Below are positions 33,390 through 46,124 of a stretch of 64,000 nt of DNA, piece after piece. The position numbers were made by a program, and so were the translations under genes. The notes below the pieces were generated by a model, which saw only the letters and a list, made by a program, of their open reading frames with translations, ran no database searches and was not told the DNA's origin. This DNA comes from Hyaloperonospora brassicae (Eukaryota; Oomycota; Peronosporomycetes; Peronosporales; Peronosporaceae), in assembly GCA_947650285.1 (NCBI GenBank), contig CANTFL010000554.1, forward strand, positions 1 to 64,000, in the 5' to 3' direction. The number at the start of each line of letters is the position of its first letter. The first letter of the stretch is position 1.

Positions 33390-33781
33390 CGAAAGTTGCT
33401 CCAGATACACAATCATTGTGTGTCTCTGCACCTGGTGATGACGTTTCGCTCATCACCTTGAAGTTGGAAGCGACAAATGATTTGTCACTTCGTGCCCTAG
33501 TAGACTGTGGGGCGTCGAACAACTTTGTTCGTCGCCAGTCACTAGAGGGTCGTTGGCTCAAGTTCGTTGAGCGCGACATTCCCCTCACGAGGATGACGGT
33601 GCGCCTTGCAACAGGGGCATCGATTACCGTTGAGAAACGTGTAGTAGGAATCTACTACACGTTAGAGGGAGAACAGTACGATGATGACTTCATCGTACTA
33701 GATCTGAATGACAAATTTGATGTCATCCTGGGATTACCTTGGCTCAGAAGGTACGAGATAAGAGTGAGCTGGCAGCATTGA
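33386..33781 (+). pseudogene. Retropepsin-like protease of E2
   Basis: Open for 131 codons. The active-site block is LRALVDCGASNNFV, with DCGA as in E1, followed by VILGLPWLRRYE. This is the best preserved piece of E2 together with RNase H and integrase. Confidence 0.8.
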
Positions 33782-34259
33782 TACGCCAAGATGCCTGCCA
33801 CTTGTTCATCAGGTGGCCATCTGATGAACGTCATGGAACGTCTACAAGCGTGCGGATGTACTGCAACTGAGTGCGATGGCCTCACTTGCGGAACGGTCGT
33901 TAGCACGACAGCACAAGACCTCAGTGTAGCTGATCACTACACTGTGGAGCAAGCTCCCGGCGGCTGTACAGAATTTCAGGCGGCGCCGAAGTTCCACCAC
34001 TCGAATAAGTCGAGTAGACCAGAACATGGGTGTCTGCCTATCGATTAACATCCTAAGAGTAAGAAACCTGTTGCCGCCAAAGGGCAACACGGTCATCCTA
34101 GGTCGACTGGAGAGCCGACCCTAGAGGGTCGAGACCTGACTGTGGTTTCACAGCCACGATCAGAAGACGCAGATGGAATAAGTCCCCACGTACTTGAGGA
34201 AGGGCTTCCTGAAGAGTAAAATACTGAGGGCTAAGCTCTCAGCAATCTGTGGAAACCAG

Positions 34260-35956
34260 TTCCCAGGAAGTAAAATCGCATCGTTGAACGTTTTGGTCAA
34301 TGATGGATCAAGCGTAGGCGCTTACACGCTTGATCTGGTTGTGCCTCCGAATATAACTTCGGAGATAACTTAATTGCCGACGCTAGAACCGAAATGTTTC
34401 TTGCGTGATCTACGCAGTGGTAAAGTCAAGCAGATCTGTGTACTCGTCACATAGGATGAGTATGTGGACGATATTCAGTCGGCAACGGTTTTTACTGAGA
34501 GCGAACGGGTTCTCAGCAGTTCATCGATGGACGAAAGTGTCATCGATGAGAAGACTCGGATTGAGAGGTATGAATCTCAATCCTGGAAGTCGCTCCAGGA
34601 AAAAGCTTTGTATAAGGATTTGATCGAATTCAGGGATGTATTCCCTGAATCCGTGCCTTCCAAGTTGGCTAAAGTTATAGGCACTCGACACGAGATTGAC
34701 CTTACACCGGGCTAGAAGTACTGTGTCATGAAGCAGTGGCAACTGCCTCGTGAACGGGTGCTAGCGATCGATAAGTTCTTCGCCGATCGCTTTGCAGCGG
34801 GCCATGTGAGGGAATCAACATCCCCTCACAGCTCTTCGACCTTCTGTGTGCGAAAGGCCACAGGAGGGTGGCGGATAGTGCACTCATTCAACAAATTGAA
34901 TGCTGCAACGGTACCGGCTCAGACGCCGATACCGAGGAAGGACGTAATCATAGATGGTATGTCAAAGAGTACCATCTTTCGTCCATGGATCCGATGTATG
35001 GATTCTATCAGGTCCTCATGCTTATTCGAGAAATCTTGTACAAAGCAGTGAGAACCCCTGGGTATGCTGTGGGAGTGGTTAGTGATGCCACAGGGGCTGA
35101 GTAACGCCCCTGCAACATTCAACAGATGTGTCACAAATCTGTTGAGACCGGTCCGATATTTCTCACCGAGTTACTTCGACGATGTGTTCGTCCATAGCCG
35201 GGCTATGGACGGGAAGACGGACGTTGAAGTTCACAGAACTCACGTTCGTCAGGTTCCTTAACTTATGCGCAAGTATAATTTGTACGCCAACCTCAAGAAG
35301 TATATATGCGCGGCTAGAAAAATACCACTTATTGGGTGCATCGTGGGTAAGCACGGCGTAGGCCCTGATCTTAAGAAGATCAAGGCGATTACTGGATGGC
35401 CTGAGCTAGTCCATGTCAAGGGACTTCGTAAGTTCCTTGGCCTAGCGGCGTACTTGCACAAATACTCGCGCAGGTACGTCGAGATGGCTGTTCATCTTTC
35501 TTGCTTGCTCAAAAAGATGTGAAGTGGTCATGTAACGCTGACTGTCAGCGTTACTTTGAAGTTATCAAGCAAAGATTGATGCAATTGCCAATACTGGCGA
35601 TCGTAGATCAAGACATACCATTGTATGTGGTCTATGACGCCAGCGATTTTGCTATCGGCTGTGCGTTGATGCATTATGACAAAGATGGCGCAGAACGCGT
35701 CATCTGCCATCAGTCGCGTCAGCTGAAAGCAGCTGAGCGTAATTACCCATTGCATGACAAGGAACTCCTTGCCATGAAGTATGCACTGGCTAAGTTTCGC
35801 GTCTGTCTCTTTGGAGATAGACCGTCCATCGTCTATACGGACCATGCGTCTCTACGCACGGCCGTAAACAGCCCGCACCTCTTGCAAAGAATGACGAGGT
35901 GGCTGTCTTTCTTCGTAAGTACAACTTCTCCGTTGCGTATAAACCAGGACGACTAA
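34260..35956 (+). pseudogene. Reverse transcriptase and RNase H of E2
   Basis: Fragments align with E1 in order. LPRERVLAIDKFFADRF (34750), then a finger region broken by frameshifts, then YFDDVFVHSRAM near 35172, LRKFLGLAAYLHKY near 35425, and RNase H from about 35630 (VVYDASDFAIGCALM; NYPLHDKELLAMKYAL; VYTDHASL). Stops occur near 34434, 34714 and 35260, among others. Confidence 0.82.
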
Positions 35957-36216
35957 ACGTCGTCGCTGACGCCCTATCGCGCCGACCCGATTTCGATTCG
36001 GGCGCGCAATACAACAGTGAAGAAAAGTCCACTGTTGCAACACCTACAGCTAGTGTGCCGCCGTCAAGTTTACTTGACGACGTGCGAAAGACATACGTAG
36101 AAGACAAGGATATTCTGCGCTTGATGGATCATCTGATGAATTCGACTCGCAAATCGCTGAAAGCTTTATTGGCTTTGTATTGATCCTGATCGGATCGGTA
36201 CACAACACGCAATAGG

Positions 36217-38080
36217 TTGCTATTTTATATAGCCGTTGCCGGCGACACGCCTCATTTCGTCGTCCCCGCTCATAACGATTTGCGCTTGCGCATCGTGTAT
36301 GAGTGTCACAATGCCTTAACAGGTGGTCACCGTGGTCGGGAAAAGACTTACCTTTCGATAAGTCGTGACTTTTTCTGGCCTCGCCAGTATCATTTTGTCC
36401 GCAAGTACATTCTTGTTTGCGAGAATTGTCAACGGGTGAAGCCCAGTCCTTCCTCCCGTGCACCCTTACAGCCTCTACCTGTCCCGGCAGAGTGCTGGCA
36501 GTCCGAATCAATGGACTTCGTCTTTGGTTTCCCCGAAGACGCTCACAAGAATAATGGTATTCTTGTGTTCGTGGACCGGTTCAGAAATATGGTGCATCTT
36601 GCTGCTGTTCCTGAGTCGATCACGGCACACATCTGTGCTCGTGTCGTTATCGACGCGATATTTCGACTTCACGGGATACCCCGTGAACTCGTGTCAGACC
36701 GTGACCCTCGGTTCACGGCAGACTTTTGGCTGAAGATGTCGACATTTGGACATCCCGAAACAGATGGTCAGACGGAACGTGCCAATCGTGTCATCGAAGA
36801 GATCCTTCGAGGATACGCCCGCTCGTTCTCGAGTTGTATTGAATTCCTACCCATGGTGGAATTCGCCATCAATAATTCGGTGCATGCTTCTACACAACAC
36901 ACACCGTATTACGTGAATGGCTTACGCCATCCACGTCTGCCCGCCCTTCTAGAGTGTGAATCTTGGATAATAAGGGGAATGACTCGCTCGAGCAAAAACC
37001 GTTTTGGCTCTTGCTCATCACGTGTCGACGCTAACGTCGTCACGTATGATGCCGATGTCGATCAGGTCGACATCGATGAAGAAAACCACCTAAATAATAG
37101 CGATGACGCTATTATTGATACAGATGATGATGACGACGCTGGTATATTCAGCATTGCTAACGACTATTTCAGCGAGGATGACGACATCCTCGCCAATGAA
37201 CAAAAAGAGGGAAGGACTCTTTCTGCAGTTCTCACAAGGTAAACTCAACGAAAAATGTCGAGTCAGCAGTGGTCCGTTTCGTTCAGGATTCCATCGCTTA
37301 CGCGGTGGACCGTCAGAACCGGAACGCTGACAAGGATTGAAGGGCAAATATACATTCATTTGTCAAAGTCGACTTAGTCCTACTATCTACGGTAAACCTA
37401 CCTAGACACGTAGTGACCAATGTGGGCAGCAGTAAACTACTGCCCAAGTACATCGACCATTTTCGTGTGCTGCGCCGACAAAGCAACGCATACACGATCA
37501 AACTGCCACGTAGGATGCGTACGCATCCTACGTTTTACGTCGGACGTCTCCGCCTGTTATGTAAGTACGATCCCTCTTCCAACGATAAAGATAACCCCCA
37601 CATTCAAGAACATCCATCAGGCTCTTGCGTTCGCGCTCCATTCGATCATTCTGTAGCGTAATGAAGAGATCTCTCCATTCAAGCGAGAGATATCCATGCG
37701 TGCCGTCCCCAGCTCCATAAAGAGAGAGCGGACATCGCGCTCGACCTGCAGTTGCGCGACCGCGTACTCAGCACTGTCCTTCACACGCTCGGTCTCGCGA
37801 TCCTTGCGGTGCTGCCGCACATTGTCGGTCAGAGGGTAACGCCTGCCCCTCTCGTGCTTTAAATTCTCTCTTTATTCAACAATTGCGCGATCCATCTCGT
37901 GCGGGTCGAGATGGTGAGCAGGACGACCTTGGAGGAGGTTTTCACTCCATCTCCACATCATTTGGTTGACTCTAACGGTGGTCAACGCTTCTTTGTGGAG
38001 CGTATCTTGAACCACCGTGACGATTCATGATCAAGGACGAGTTACCTCGTCCAGTGGCGAGGGTATGCACCCTCTTCCCT
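36217..38080 (+). pseudogene. Integrase and chromodomain of E2
   Basis: A 341-codon open frame (36217-37242) carries the zinc-binding region (CHNALTGGHRGREKTYL and CENCQRVK) and most of the core. Between the second catalytic Asp (SDRDPRFTADFW) and the Glu region (DGQTERANRVIEEIL), 30 bases present in E1 are missing, so ten residues of the core are deleted. The C-terminal part continues in another frame (37413-37661, HPTFYVGRL). A decayed chromodomain follows near 37975-38075 (FFVERILNHR then SYLVQWRGYAP). Confidence 0.85.
37617..37820 (-). other. Antisense coiled-coil segment of E2
   Basis: A minus-strand open frame of 67 codons with charged heptad-like sequence (QLQVERDVRSLFMELGTAR). It corresponds in place and pattern to the antisense segment at 16861-17376 of E1. 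See that entry for the caveat about overlap with sense coding. Confidence 0.35.
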
Positions 38081-38400
38081 CTTGGAACTGCTGAAGACCC
38101 GCTCCCAGCTGATGTAGGATGTGCCCGGTCTCGTCAAGAACTACGACGAGAAACACCCTTTGATGGAGGGCCATCGTCGTACGAACGCCCGCCGCGTTCG
38201 TAAAGGGATTGTCAGTTCTCAATTCCTTGAATCATCTCGGACGAGATGCGCAATCTCTAGTAGGTTTAATTAGGGAAATACGGCTCCCTATGGGCGCGAA
38301 CTGAGCTGTCAACACAACTCAGACATTTATCTCTGTACGAGAGACATGGTAAATTTGCCTCTCGAGACAATCGGTTCAATTTGTGCCGAGCATCAGTATG

Positions 38401-39304
38401 CGACTTCAGCTCAAACCTGTTGCGAGCAACATCAAGTTTGTCTATCCAAACCTTGCGGCCAACATTCTCAATGTTCCCGATGAACGAAATCCACGCCTGA
38501 AAAAAAGAGAGCTCGTCTCTCTTGAGGTTGCCGCGGTACCATCGATGTAGAAGTCATGCTCAGTGCGATAATGGTTCGCACTGGGGTCAAGATCATGGAT
38601 CCTTGACGAGTCAAAGAGTGGGATTCGACAACTCCCAGTGGTATACCCATACTACCCTCTCAATTTGCTCACGGAAGGCATCCATGGCTTGTTTTCAGTA
38701 GCAGATTGTAACGTGTCACGATTCTGCTCCCCTTGCGTGGTATTAAAGTAATCACTGACACCACGATCGCCGCAATACCTCGCATTACTGCGGCTATGGC
38801 TACGATGACTCCGCGAAGAGTCATCGACATCGTCATAAGGACGTACGTCCCCATGATGCACACTCGCCTCTTATAAATACGAGCGTGATCGGTTCGATCC
38901 CGGTGACGAATTCTTGGACTCGTCGAATGAAACGAACATCTCATGCCGCAATTCAGGATCGAGACTTATGCGAGGCGCAGCAGTCTTCATTTCCGCAACC
39001 GTACGGTCGGGCTCTGAGGACGGCTTGGAGTCGGGCGGGGAATCTGACTCGCCCGAATAGATCACCTCTATATCGGGGTCGACGTCCATGGGACTACCAC
39101 CCGCAGCCGAAGCTGCGGGTGAAGAAGCTGCACGTGGATGACCACGTGGGCCTGCAACTATGGGTGTTGCAGGCTGCTTATTAGCAGCAGCAGTCACATT
39201 ATCGCCTACCGCCGAGTCTTGAGTGTCTTGCCCTTCGGCTGCACGCATTTGGCAGCCGCTTCAGACGCAGCCTGGTTCGCGCAGCGCATGGACGGATTCG
39301 TCAT
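38401..39304 (-). pseudogene. Conserved antisense protein of family B, E2 copy (frameshifted)
   Basis: On the minus strand the frame starts near 39304 (MTNPSMRC), shifts near 39245 into the frame 39248-38871 (with IEVIYSGESD and ELRHEMF), shifts again, and carries RIPLFD, DFYID and then HRWYRGNLKRD, WISFIGN, NVGRKVWIDKLDVARNR (38401-38550). Each block aligns to the antisense protein of E1 in the same order. At the site of the E1 TGA, this copy has GGG (Gly). Sense-strand frames here are short and unlike anything in E1. No known domain recognised. Confidence 0.65.
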
Positions 39305-39436
39305 GCGCTGTAAAGTCGAAATGAGAAGGAAATGACCAACAAATGCTCCCCGTCTCCAGAGCGACACGACCGTGGTCTCTCTGTCGCTAATTTATCAATC
39401 AGTCGCTGAAGTGACTGATGGTAAAGGGAGGGGTGA

Positions 39437-39908
39437 TGTAACGGGGTGAGCCCGTTACATAAATTTTGGAATGAAAGTACCAATTTTTGAATATTATCTA
39501 TTTTGATAAATTTCAATCAACATCACTCGAGAAAAGTGATGTTGTCGGAATATTACCTCTAAGGGGTAATATCCGTGGAGGGGTCCACTTCTTGTTTGAT
39601 GTACCGTGTATATCAACCAATTTAACCACCAATCGCTGCTGGACGCGCGCAATGGATGGTGGATAGAAGACCCGCATAGGAGACAGTAGTTTAATATAGT
39701 TAGATTAAGACGAAATGTGATTTAATAAGAAACATAACTATATTAAATAACAGTTCTACTTTCCCTCAAGACAGAGCTTTCGGGTTCTCGATTGTCTTGG
39801 TCGCGCTTCCTCACGCCACGTGTACGTGATGTCGGGCGTACGCACCCTTGTATTGTTATCGATACAAGGCCTTGCTCAGTTATCTGAGCAAGACCGTGCC
39901 TCGTTACA
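39437..39908 (+). repeat. 3' LTR of E2
   Basis: Starts TGTAACGGGG after the polypurine tract AAAGGGAGGGGTGA (39423-39436) and ends TCGTTACA. It differs from the 5' LTR by four substitutions by eye. Confidence 0.93.
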
Positions 39909-40990
39909 TCGATAGTCACATATGAAATACACCTTATAGGTATCATCGGCAGCTATCGACGGTTGGCTGACTACTGATGTAATACTATGTGTCAATATGT
40001 CGCCAATAAAGCTATTAAACCAGTAGAGACGAGCGCAGGGGTACCGAAGTGTTTTTTTTGCGACTAGACATGGGTGAAGTCCACTTACAACCGATTGTAA
40101 ACACGAATGAGTTAGTCATGCTAAGATATACCTGCTCCATTGTTCCATGCAACGGATCGTTTTACTTCGTTATCTGCTATTTCTCGTGTACAGGAGCGTC
40201 CGTGAGTGACAGAACACCTGTCTACACCTCACATATACAGATGTATAAGCATTGTCGTATAAGCACAGGTACTCCAACACATCTTAGAGCACTTCTCAAT
40301 ACATCTAGCGATCATAAAACTATCAGCCAGGAGTAGTGGGTAAGCGTAGTTTTGCACCACGTGTGTAAGAATCGGCTGTATAAGCGACCGCTTTCATTAA
40401 CGTGTATATATCGATGATTATGATCCGGGCAACCGAGCCGTCAGTGGTCATCTTGGTCCCAACAAAAGAGATAAGCAATGCGTTGATCGCACAGATTTTT
40501 ACGTAGACACGATGTCGCAAAGGAGATGAACTTTGCTGCATCAAAAGTTCTACCAGGCAGAACTGGGAGTATAAGGATATTGAACAGCGTAGAATTGAAA
40601 ATACATCAGCAAGATACGATGTTGTCAGGTAAAGCACTTGCGTCGATATGTGAAGAAAGCTAGAAGCACTTGTGTAGGATTACAATTAGTGCCGATAAAC
40701 AACTCATTCATGTATAACAGATCGATGCTCATATGATCACGTTTCCATAGTCATACGAATGCCGCCACATGGTAAAACAAGAGTCATGTGGAGAGCCTGT
40801 CGTAAAGGATCTCACTGTAGCCACAGTATCACATAAAAATGATCTTAAGTGATTTGTATTAGCAAGGTAGTCTGTCTGAAACGTATTTGCTAAAACCCAG
40901 TACTGTTGTTTATACACATGTAGTGGTAGATCCCAATAAGTCTATATTTATTATATAGTATTTATATTGAGCAAAATTGATCGAGTCATT
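39909..40990. other. AT-rich intergenic stretch
   Basis: No gene supported. Short open frames (for example 40049-40336) have no recognisable domain. Confidence 0.3.
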
Positions 40991-42200
40991 ATAAATCTCG
41001 TTTTTTTGGTCAAGCAAAGCAGATCTGATTACTCGTCGCATAGGATACATACGTTCTGGCGACATAAGGTCGGCAAATAAGTATATAGAAATAATTGTTG
41101 ATAGTCTGCGTATCGTATGACAAAAGATCAGTCTATCTGAATCATATGACTGAGTGGTACACGTCTCAGTCCTTAAGGCATCTCAAGTCGAAATGTATCG
41201 ATCAGTATGTGATTCAAACAGTAGGTGTACGCTGAGTACGTACCGTGACACTGGTTAATGACAAAGTCAATCATCATGATGTCGACAGTACGCTAGGTTT
41301 TAATTGCTACGTCATCATGAAGCGGTAGCATCTATCGCGTGAACAGGTCATGCAATCGACTAGTTGTTGTTGATCGCTTAGCAGCTGGTAATGTGCAAAA
41401 ATAAAAGCATACAATTTCACAACATTGTTGCGAAAAGCCATTAGTGACGGCAAATGGTGTAAGAATTTGAAACGACATACGATGCAATGGTACTGATCGT
41501 TTTGCCGATGCAAGAAGGATGTGATCATGTACAGTATGTTGAAACCGATCGTTCATAAATCCTTTAACAAAACTACACTTTTGTCAATCGATGTATGGAC
41601 GATCTGTTACTTTTTTTAACTAGTGAACAACACATATCAGACACAGCACAACTACTCTGAGTGACATCAACTAGTAGCGGCTAGCAATGACAAAAGTAAT
41701 CGTTACGATCCAGGCGCTTCCATCAATGTAGGAAAAATTTGTTCATCCCGGATCAAGATGTACACGGATCTATTTATACGATGTTGTCATCCTTATTAAA
41801 GTCATCGATGGAAAGACAGAACTAAGGGCTCATATAATTCAACACAAGATGTTCCCAACTTGTGCGCGCGGATAAGTTGTACGCCAATCTCAAGAAATTA
41901 GCAATCAGCAGTAGGCAATATACTGCTTCTTGTATTCATCGTGTAAGAACGTCGTACGCTTCAAATATATGACAGCTCAAGAGCGTCTCCGAGTAGACTG
42001 CAGTCGTCAATGTGATATTGGCTGCTGTGTGTCAGGGATCCTTACCAATACATACATCATGACACGAAGTCAATTTAGAGGAGTGCAGACGAAAACAAGG
42101 ACACTATACGTGGCATGCGACGCCAGCCGTGTCGCAATTATCAATGAGTAGATCTAAATGGATTTGGAAGGCGTGGACCGTGTCACTAAATGTCTGTCTC
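40991..42200 (+). pseudogene. Heavily decayed third copy of family B pol
   Basis: No open frame survives, but nucleotide landmarks of E1 occur in the right order: GCAGATCTG with TACTCGTCGC (about 41020), CGTCATCATGAAGCGG with GAACAGGT (about 41310), GATCGCTTAGCAGC (about 41370), AAGTTGTACGCCAATCTCAAGAA (as two overlapping matches, about 41873), and GTGGCATGCGACGCCAGC (about 42112). These correspond to the RT and RNase H region at 13720-14990. Spacing is roughly kept. This is an old relic. Confidence 0.65.
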
Positions 42201-45107
42201 GCCATCTTCAGTATGAGAGTGTGAATGGATTCAATTGATAAATTTACAGTTGTGGGTGTGAAGAATGTGTTGGCGACCTTTGGTCTATACATCTGGTTTT
42301 ACTGCGTCTCTTTGGACATGTGTTTGGTCAGACAAAATATGAGGCGCTTAAGTTCAATAAAAGCACGGGTGAACAAGTGGACTTTTATCCACTATTTCGA
42401 TAGTTGATCATAATATGGTCATTGAGCCGAGTACCCTCCGCATCGTAGAAACGTTCTGTCCGTCAAATTTGAACAGGTACTGCGTCGAATGGTAGGTGTC
42501 GAGCACATCTGTCTATCACTTTCGGATGATAAAGACGATCTTTATTTTCTTCTGATAGCCAAAGGCGGTGGTCAGCCTATCGCGATCGACCTCGTATTGT
42601 GCGGGTCGTCATGAACAGTAGGTCGTGTAAGGCGCAACTGATCATTATATAATTGTGGTCATGCTGGTCATCAACATTCTTTAGAAGCGATGAGCTATAG
42701 ACACTAGAATGAAGCTGCGATTGTATTGCCGAGCACAATAGAAGCCTTATAATTTCACGTTTCGAGCATCATGTCGCGAGGATGATCAAATACATCTTTA
42801 ACATATATTGTCAATTATTCAGCTAGCTGGAAGATGGGCTGCATGAGATTGTTGGGGGCGTTTCGGTGTTGGTAACACCTCGCCCCGCGAAACAACTGTT
42901 ATCTCCGAGTGGTGAATCTTGGACGGACATTTACCGTGTTCATGCACGTTCAACGTTCCGTCCTTCCCGAATTTGAGTTCAGTATTGCTATTGTTTTTCT
43001 TGGGCCAGTTGCTGACCCAAATGACCGGTCGCTGGATCCATACTTGATTTTGCCGTCTGCCGATCTAAACAAATCTTCTTCATAGGATAGCAGCATTACA
43101 TTGACAGCTTGGATTGTAGGATTGGGCCGCGCACATAATTCATAATTCATACTTTTACGACCGATGGTGCTCAAATGCTTCATTTGTACACGTCAGAATC
43201 TTAAAAGACTGGTGATCCAGGAGCCACAGCAGACGACCTTGTTTATTACCTCATGGTTTGTACCCTTCAAAAGTTGCATTCCTTCTTAAATTGAAGGTCT
43301 GAACGCTGACATGGTCAGACCTTATAGTCTCGACAAAGCTTGTTGGAGGAGGTTCAACTAATCTAATGTTAAGTGTATTGTGCGATCATACTTTCATTGA
43401 CGCGGCGCGACCTGACACATATATTATAATTGACAGATCAGTGGGTGTACTCACCCACCACGCCATCTCGTCACTTTTTTCATGCCATCTGTGCAGAAGC
43501 AGACAAAAACGAATTATACGAAAAACGTTATTTCAACGAGCTAATTTTTTGAGAAAGTTGTCTTTGGTTTAGCGCCTATGAAGTAGGAATGGAGCGACGC
43601 GATGCAGATTTGGAGATACCCGGACGCAAAACGACTGGTGCATTGCAAAAAAACACGTCTAAGTTACATGGCTCGCGAGCTCGTGAATGGAACATGCATG
43701 CATCGCCTTCGTTTTTACCTTCGCTAGGTTTAAACAGGCGGCCACGCCTTACATCTTGGCAATAACATGAGCTTAGAAGAGCACAGCTCATCATAACCAT
43801 ACTCGCCCTCGTTTTCTTGACTACGATACCGCTTGTCTGAACGGCAGACGAACTGACGTGTGCTGCTACTACATATTATATGTAACGGTGTTGTGTACCT
43901 CAAAGTCGTACTTCCTGTTTATGGACGCAATATGAGTGAGGCATAGAGGTTGTAGATCATCTACCTATTTGTCCCTACCGGTCAGTTCGGGCACACGAAC
44001 ATCTCGACGACAGATGCTACAATAACCAAGCAGATATACTTAATATTGGATTTTCGATGCCAATCTGATGTCTTCCTACGAAATCTTCTACCCTTTCTTT
44101 TGATTACCAAACAATTTTGGAATATCAAAGAGGAAGTCACCCTGATCAATTTGAGGTCGCTTGATTCAATCATTCTTTCCGCCATACTTTCGAACGTGGG
44201 TTGAGCATTATTACCGTCAGAGGATAAGCAAAAAGGGGCATAATAGCTGTTTGTTTGCTTGCACTCGATCAAAATGCTGCAATAATATATATGGCCTCAG
44301 CAAATTGTTACGCATCAACAGAAGCTAAAGTTATTGCTTCAGAGCGACAAAGCTAAAGGATCGACATGCAAAGCGGAAGGCACGCTGATGACGCGCGCAG
44401 TGCTGAAGAAATCTTATGGTCGTCACAAATAAAGTTGCTAATGGTGATGGCCTAGGTAGTGTCAATTCGGGTATTGCCGTTTGGAAGCTGCAATGGTGGA
44501 TGCAGTATTGCTATCTGCAGTGAAGATCTTATTGCACTCAGGCTTCAGGACCCCGGTCCGCATCAATCGTAAGGCACAATCTACCAAGGGACCTAATATG
44601 CGACATATTGACACAATCGGTCGTTTTGCGATGACACGAATACTGGTGATCGTGTTACAGAAGGTCGGTCTTGGAAGGCAAAGCTTTGATCGTCAATATA
44701 TTTGCATAATACAAGAAGCCAAATGATCAACGGATGCGAAAACTAATCTGACGCCACCGTAGTGTTCGATCTCTTTGTAGTAGCTACGACGTTTGCACGC
44801 ATCATAATGGCTCACTCATTTTATATACGGTCTTGAACATGTATATTCGAACGTATCGTGAGTATCCAACGCCGGTGCGTTATTTCTACCTTTGCCATCT
44901 TGTAGTGCATTTTTTGCCGTTCCTTTGTTTGGTGCGCTTATTCCCTTTCTCATGCTGTTGTGCACCCTTATTTCAATGATTGCTTCGTGCATTTTGTTCT
45001 ATCTCCACATCGTATTCTAAGCTTACTGTACGCAGATGGGCGTGAGTACGACATACGCAAGTAAAACAGCACACAAAACGATAAAAGGCATCTTGTTGCA
45101 CGCAAAT
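42201..45107. other. Gene-poor stretch between the relic and RRP7
   Basis: No gene supported. The first part (to about 42700) may be more of the decayed element. A GC-rich stem-loop lies near 42853-42884 (GGGGCG and CGCCCC around GGTGTT and AACACC). The rest is AT-rich, with only short unconvincing open frames. Confidence 0.3.
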
Positions 45108-46026
45108 CTATTCCGGCTGAAATTTGTTGGCCTTCTTTAACTCGTCAACCACACGGCGGTCTTCTTGAAATCGTTCACGAAGCGTTTTCAATTCTGTACC
45201 GTCAACCACAGTTAGTATACACGATAACAAGTCTGTCTACAAGACCAAAGAGATATCCACGTACGGTCTCGCTTCTTCTCGCGCGTCTGGAACCTGTAGA
45301 AGTTATCAATTTCCTTGCTCTTGAGTTTCTTAGCGGGTCTAGCTAGCACCTCCTCTGCTAGAATCATCCCGCGCTTCTTCGTGTTTACCACGCTCTGGAA
45401 TCCATCGTCATCCACCCGGTTCTTCAACTCTTTACGACCACGTAAACTTTCCTCTTCTGCTGCATCAAACGACGCCATGAACCGATCCGCCATGTCTTTC
45501 AAAATCGAGAGACCCGGACGGTTACGACGATACTTTGCCGCGTAAGCTGTTCCCGCCAGCAACTAGCATTAGTATCAAATACATTAATGAAGATGTGTAG
45601 TACCTCCTCACCTTGCAGACCGCTCACTTGTCTTGGGGTAGGTGTCTCTGTAAGGTCCACCTGCAGCATTTTGTTCAGCGATTCTTCTGTCTTGAACACC
45701 ACGTACGCTGTGCGCGTGCCGCCAATATCACGTGCACAATCTCCTTCATCGTCTTTTTGGTGACTATTCTCCACGTAAAGTCCTTCTGATCCTGCGACAA
45801 CGTGTTGAATAGCGCCCATCGACTCGAAACACGCGCGTAGCCACTCTTCTGACGCGCTTAGAGGCAAATTGACGACATAGGCAGTGCGATCAGCAGCCAG
45901 AAGGGACTCGGCCCTAGAGCTGGACTTGCTGCTGTGTTTCTTGGCGTAAACAAAGCGTTGGAAAGAGCTGTGGGGAAGCGGCAGCGCAATGGCGTGGTAG
46001 CTCCCGACGTCCGGGGCCGTTGTCAT
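45108..46026 (-). CDS. RRP7: Ribosomal RNA-processing protein 7 (RRP7) homologue
   Basis: Exons on the minus strand: 46026-45612, 45546-45265 and 45193-45108, 260 residues. Introns are 65 and 71 bp, with donors GTGAGG and GTACGT. The N-terminal half is an RRM-like domain (TAYVVNLPLSASEEWLRACF, then TAYVVFKTEESLNKML). The C-terminal half has the RRP7 signature: DDDGFQSVV, then NFYRFQTREKKRDQLKTL, and a terminal LKKANKFQPE. RRP7 is a small-subunit processome factor needed for 18S rRNA maturation in the nucleolus. For exon 2, an alternative acceptor 16 bp upstream is possible but implies a 41-bp intron. The chosen model gives GLQ-AYAAKY, closer to the family pattern. The start is the first in-frame ATG. 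Confidence 0.9.
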
Positions 46027-46073
46027 GCTGGACACGGGTTTTCGTGGTTCGCAGACTATGTGAACTGATTGGC

Positions 46074-46124
46074 TCGATCGATCGATCGATCAACCAGACA
46101 AACAAACAAACAAACAAACAAACG
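46074..46124. repeat. Two adjacent microsatellites upstream of RRP7
   Basis: (GATC)n near 46075-46092 is followed by (CAAA)n near 46100-46124. Both lie in the presumed 5' flank of RRP7. Confidence 0.8.

Larger units (their letters stand above)
31663..39908 (+). mobile_element. Family B Ty3/Gypsy chromovirus, copy E2, coding parts decayed but LTRs near-identical
   Basis: LTRs 31663-32134 and 39437-39908 are each 472 bp and differ at only 4 positions by eye. Flanking 5-mers (TTGAG left, TCGAT right) do not match, so no target duplication is visible. The internal order equals E1: gag, protease, RT, RNase H, integrase, chromodomain, antisense frame, polypurine tract. All frames are broken by stops and frameshifts. 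LTR sequence and length differ clearly from E1, so this is a separate subfamily with the same organisation. Confidence 0.93.

Noticed and set aside
43440..43470. GGGTGTACTCACCC palindrome as an LTR core
   Set aside because: It lacks the CGCGCG core and flanking AT-rich arrangement seen in the true LTR relics.
46074..46124. GATC microsatellite near RRP7 as part of the GATC pattern of element A
   Set aside because: It is a simple tetranucleotide repeat with no palindrome spacing and lies far from element A.
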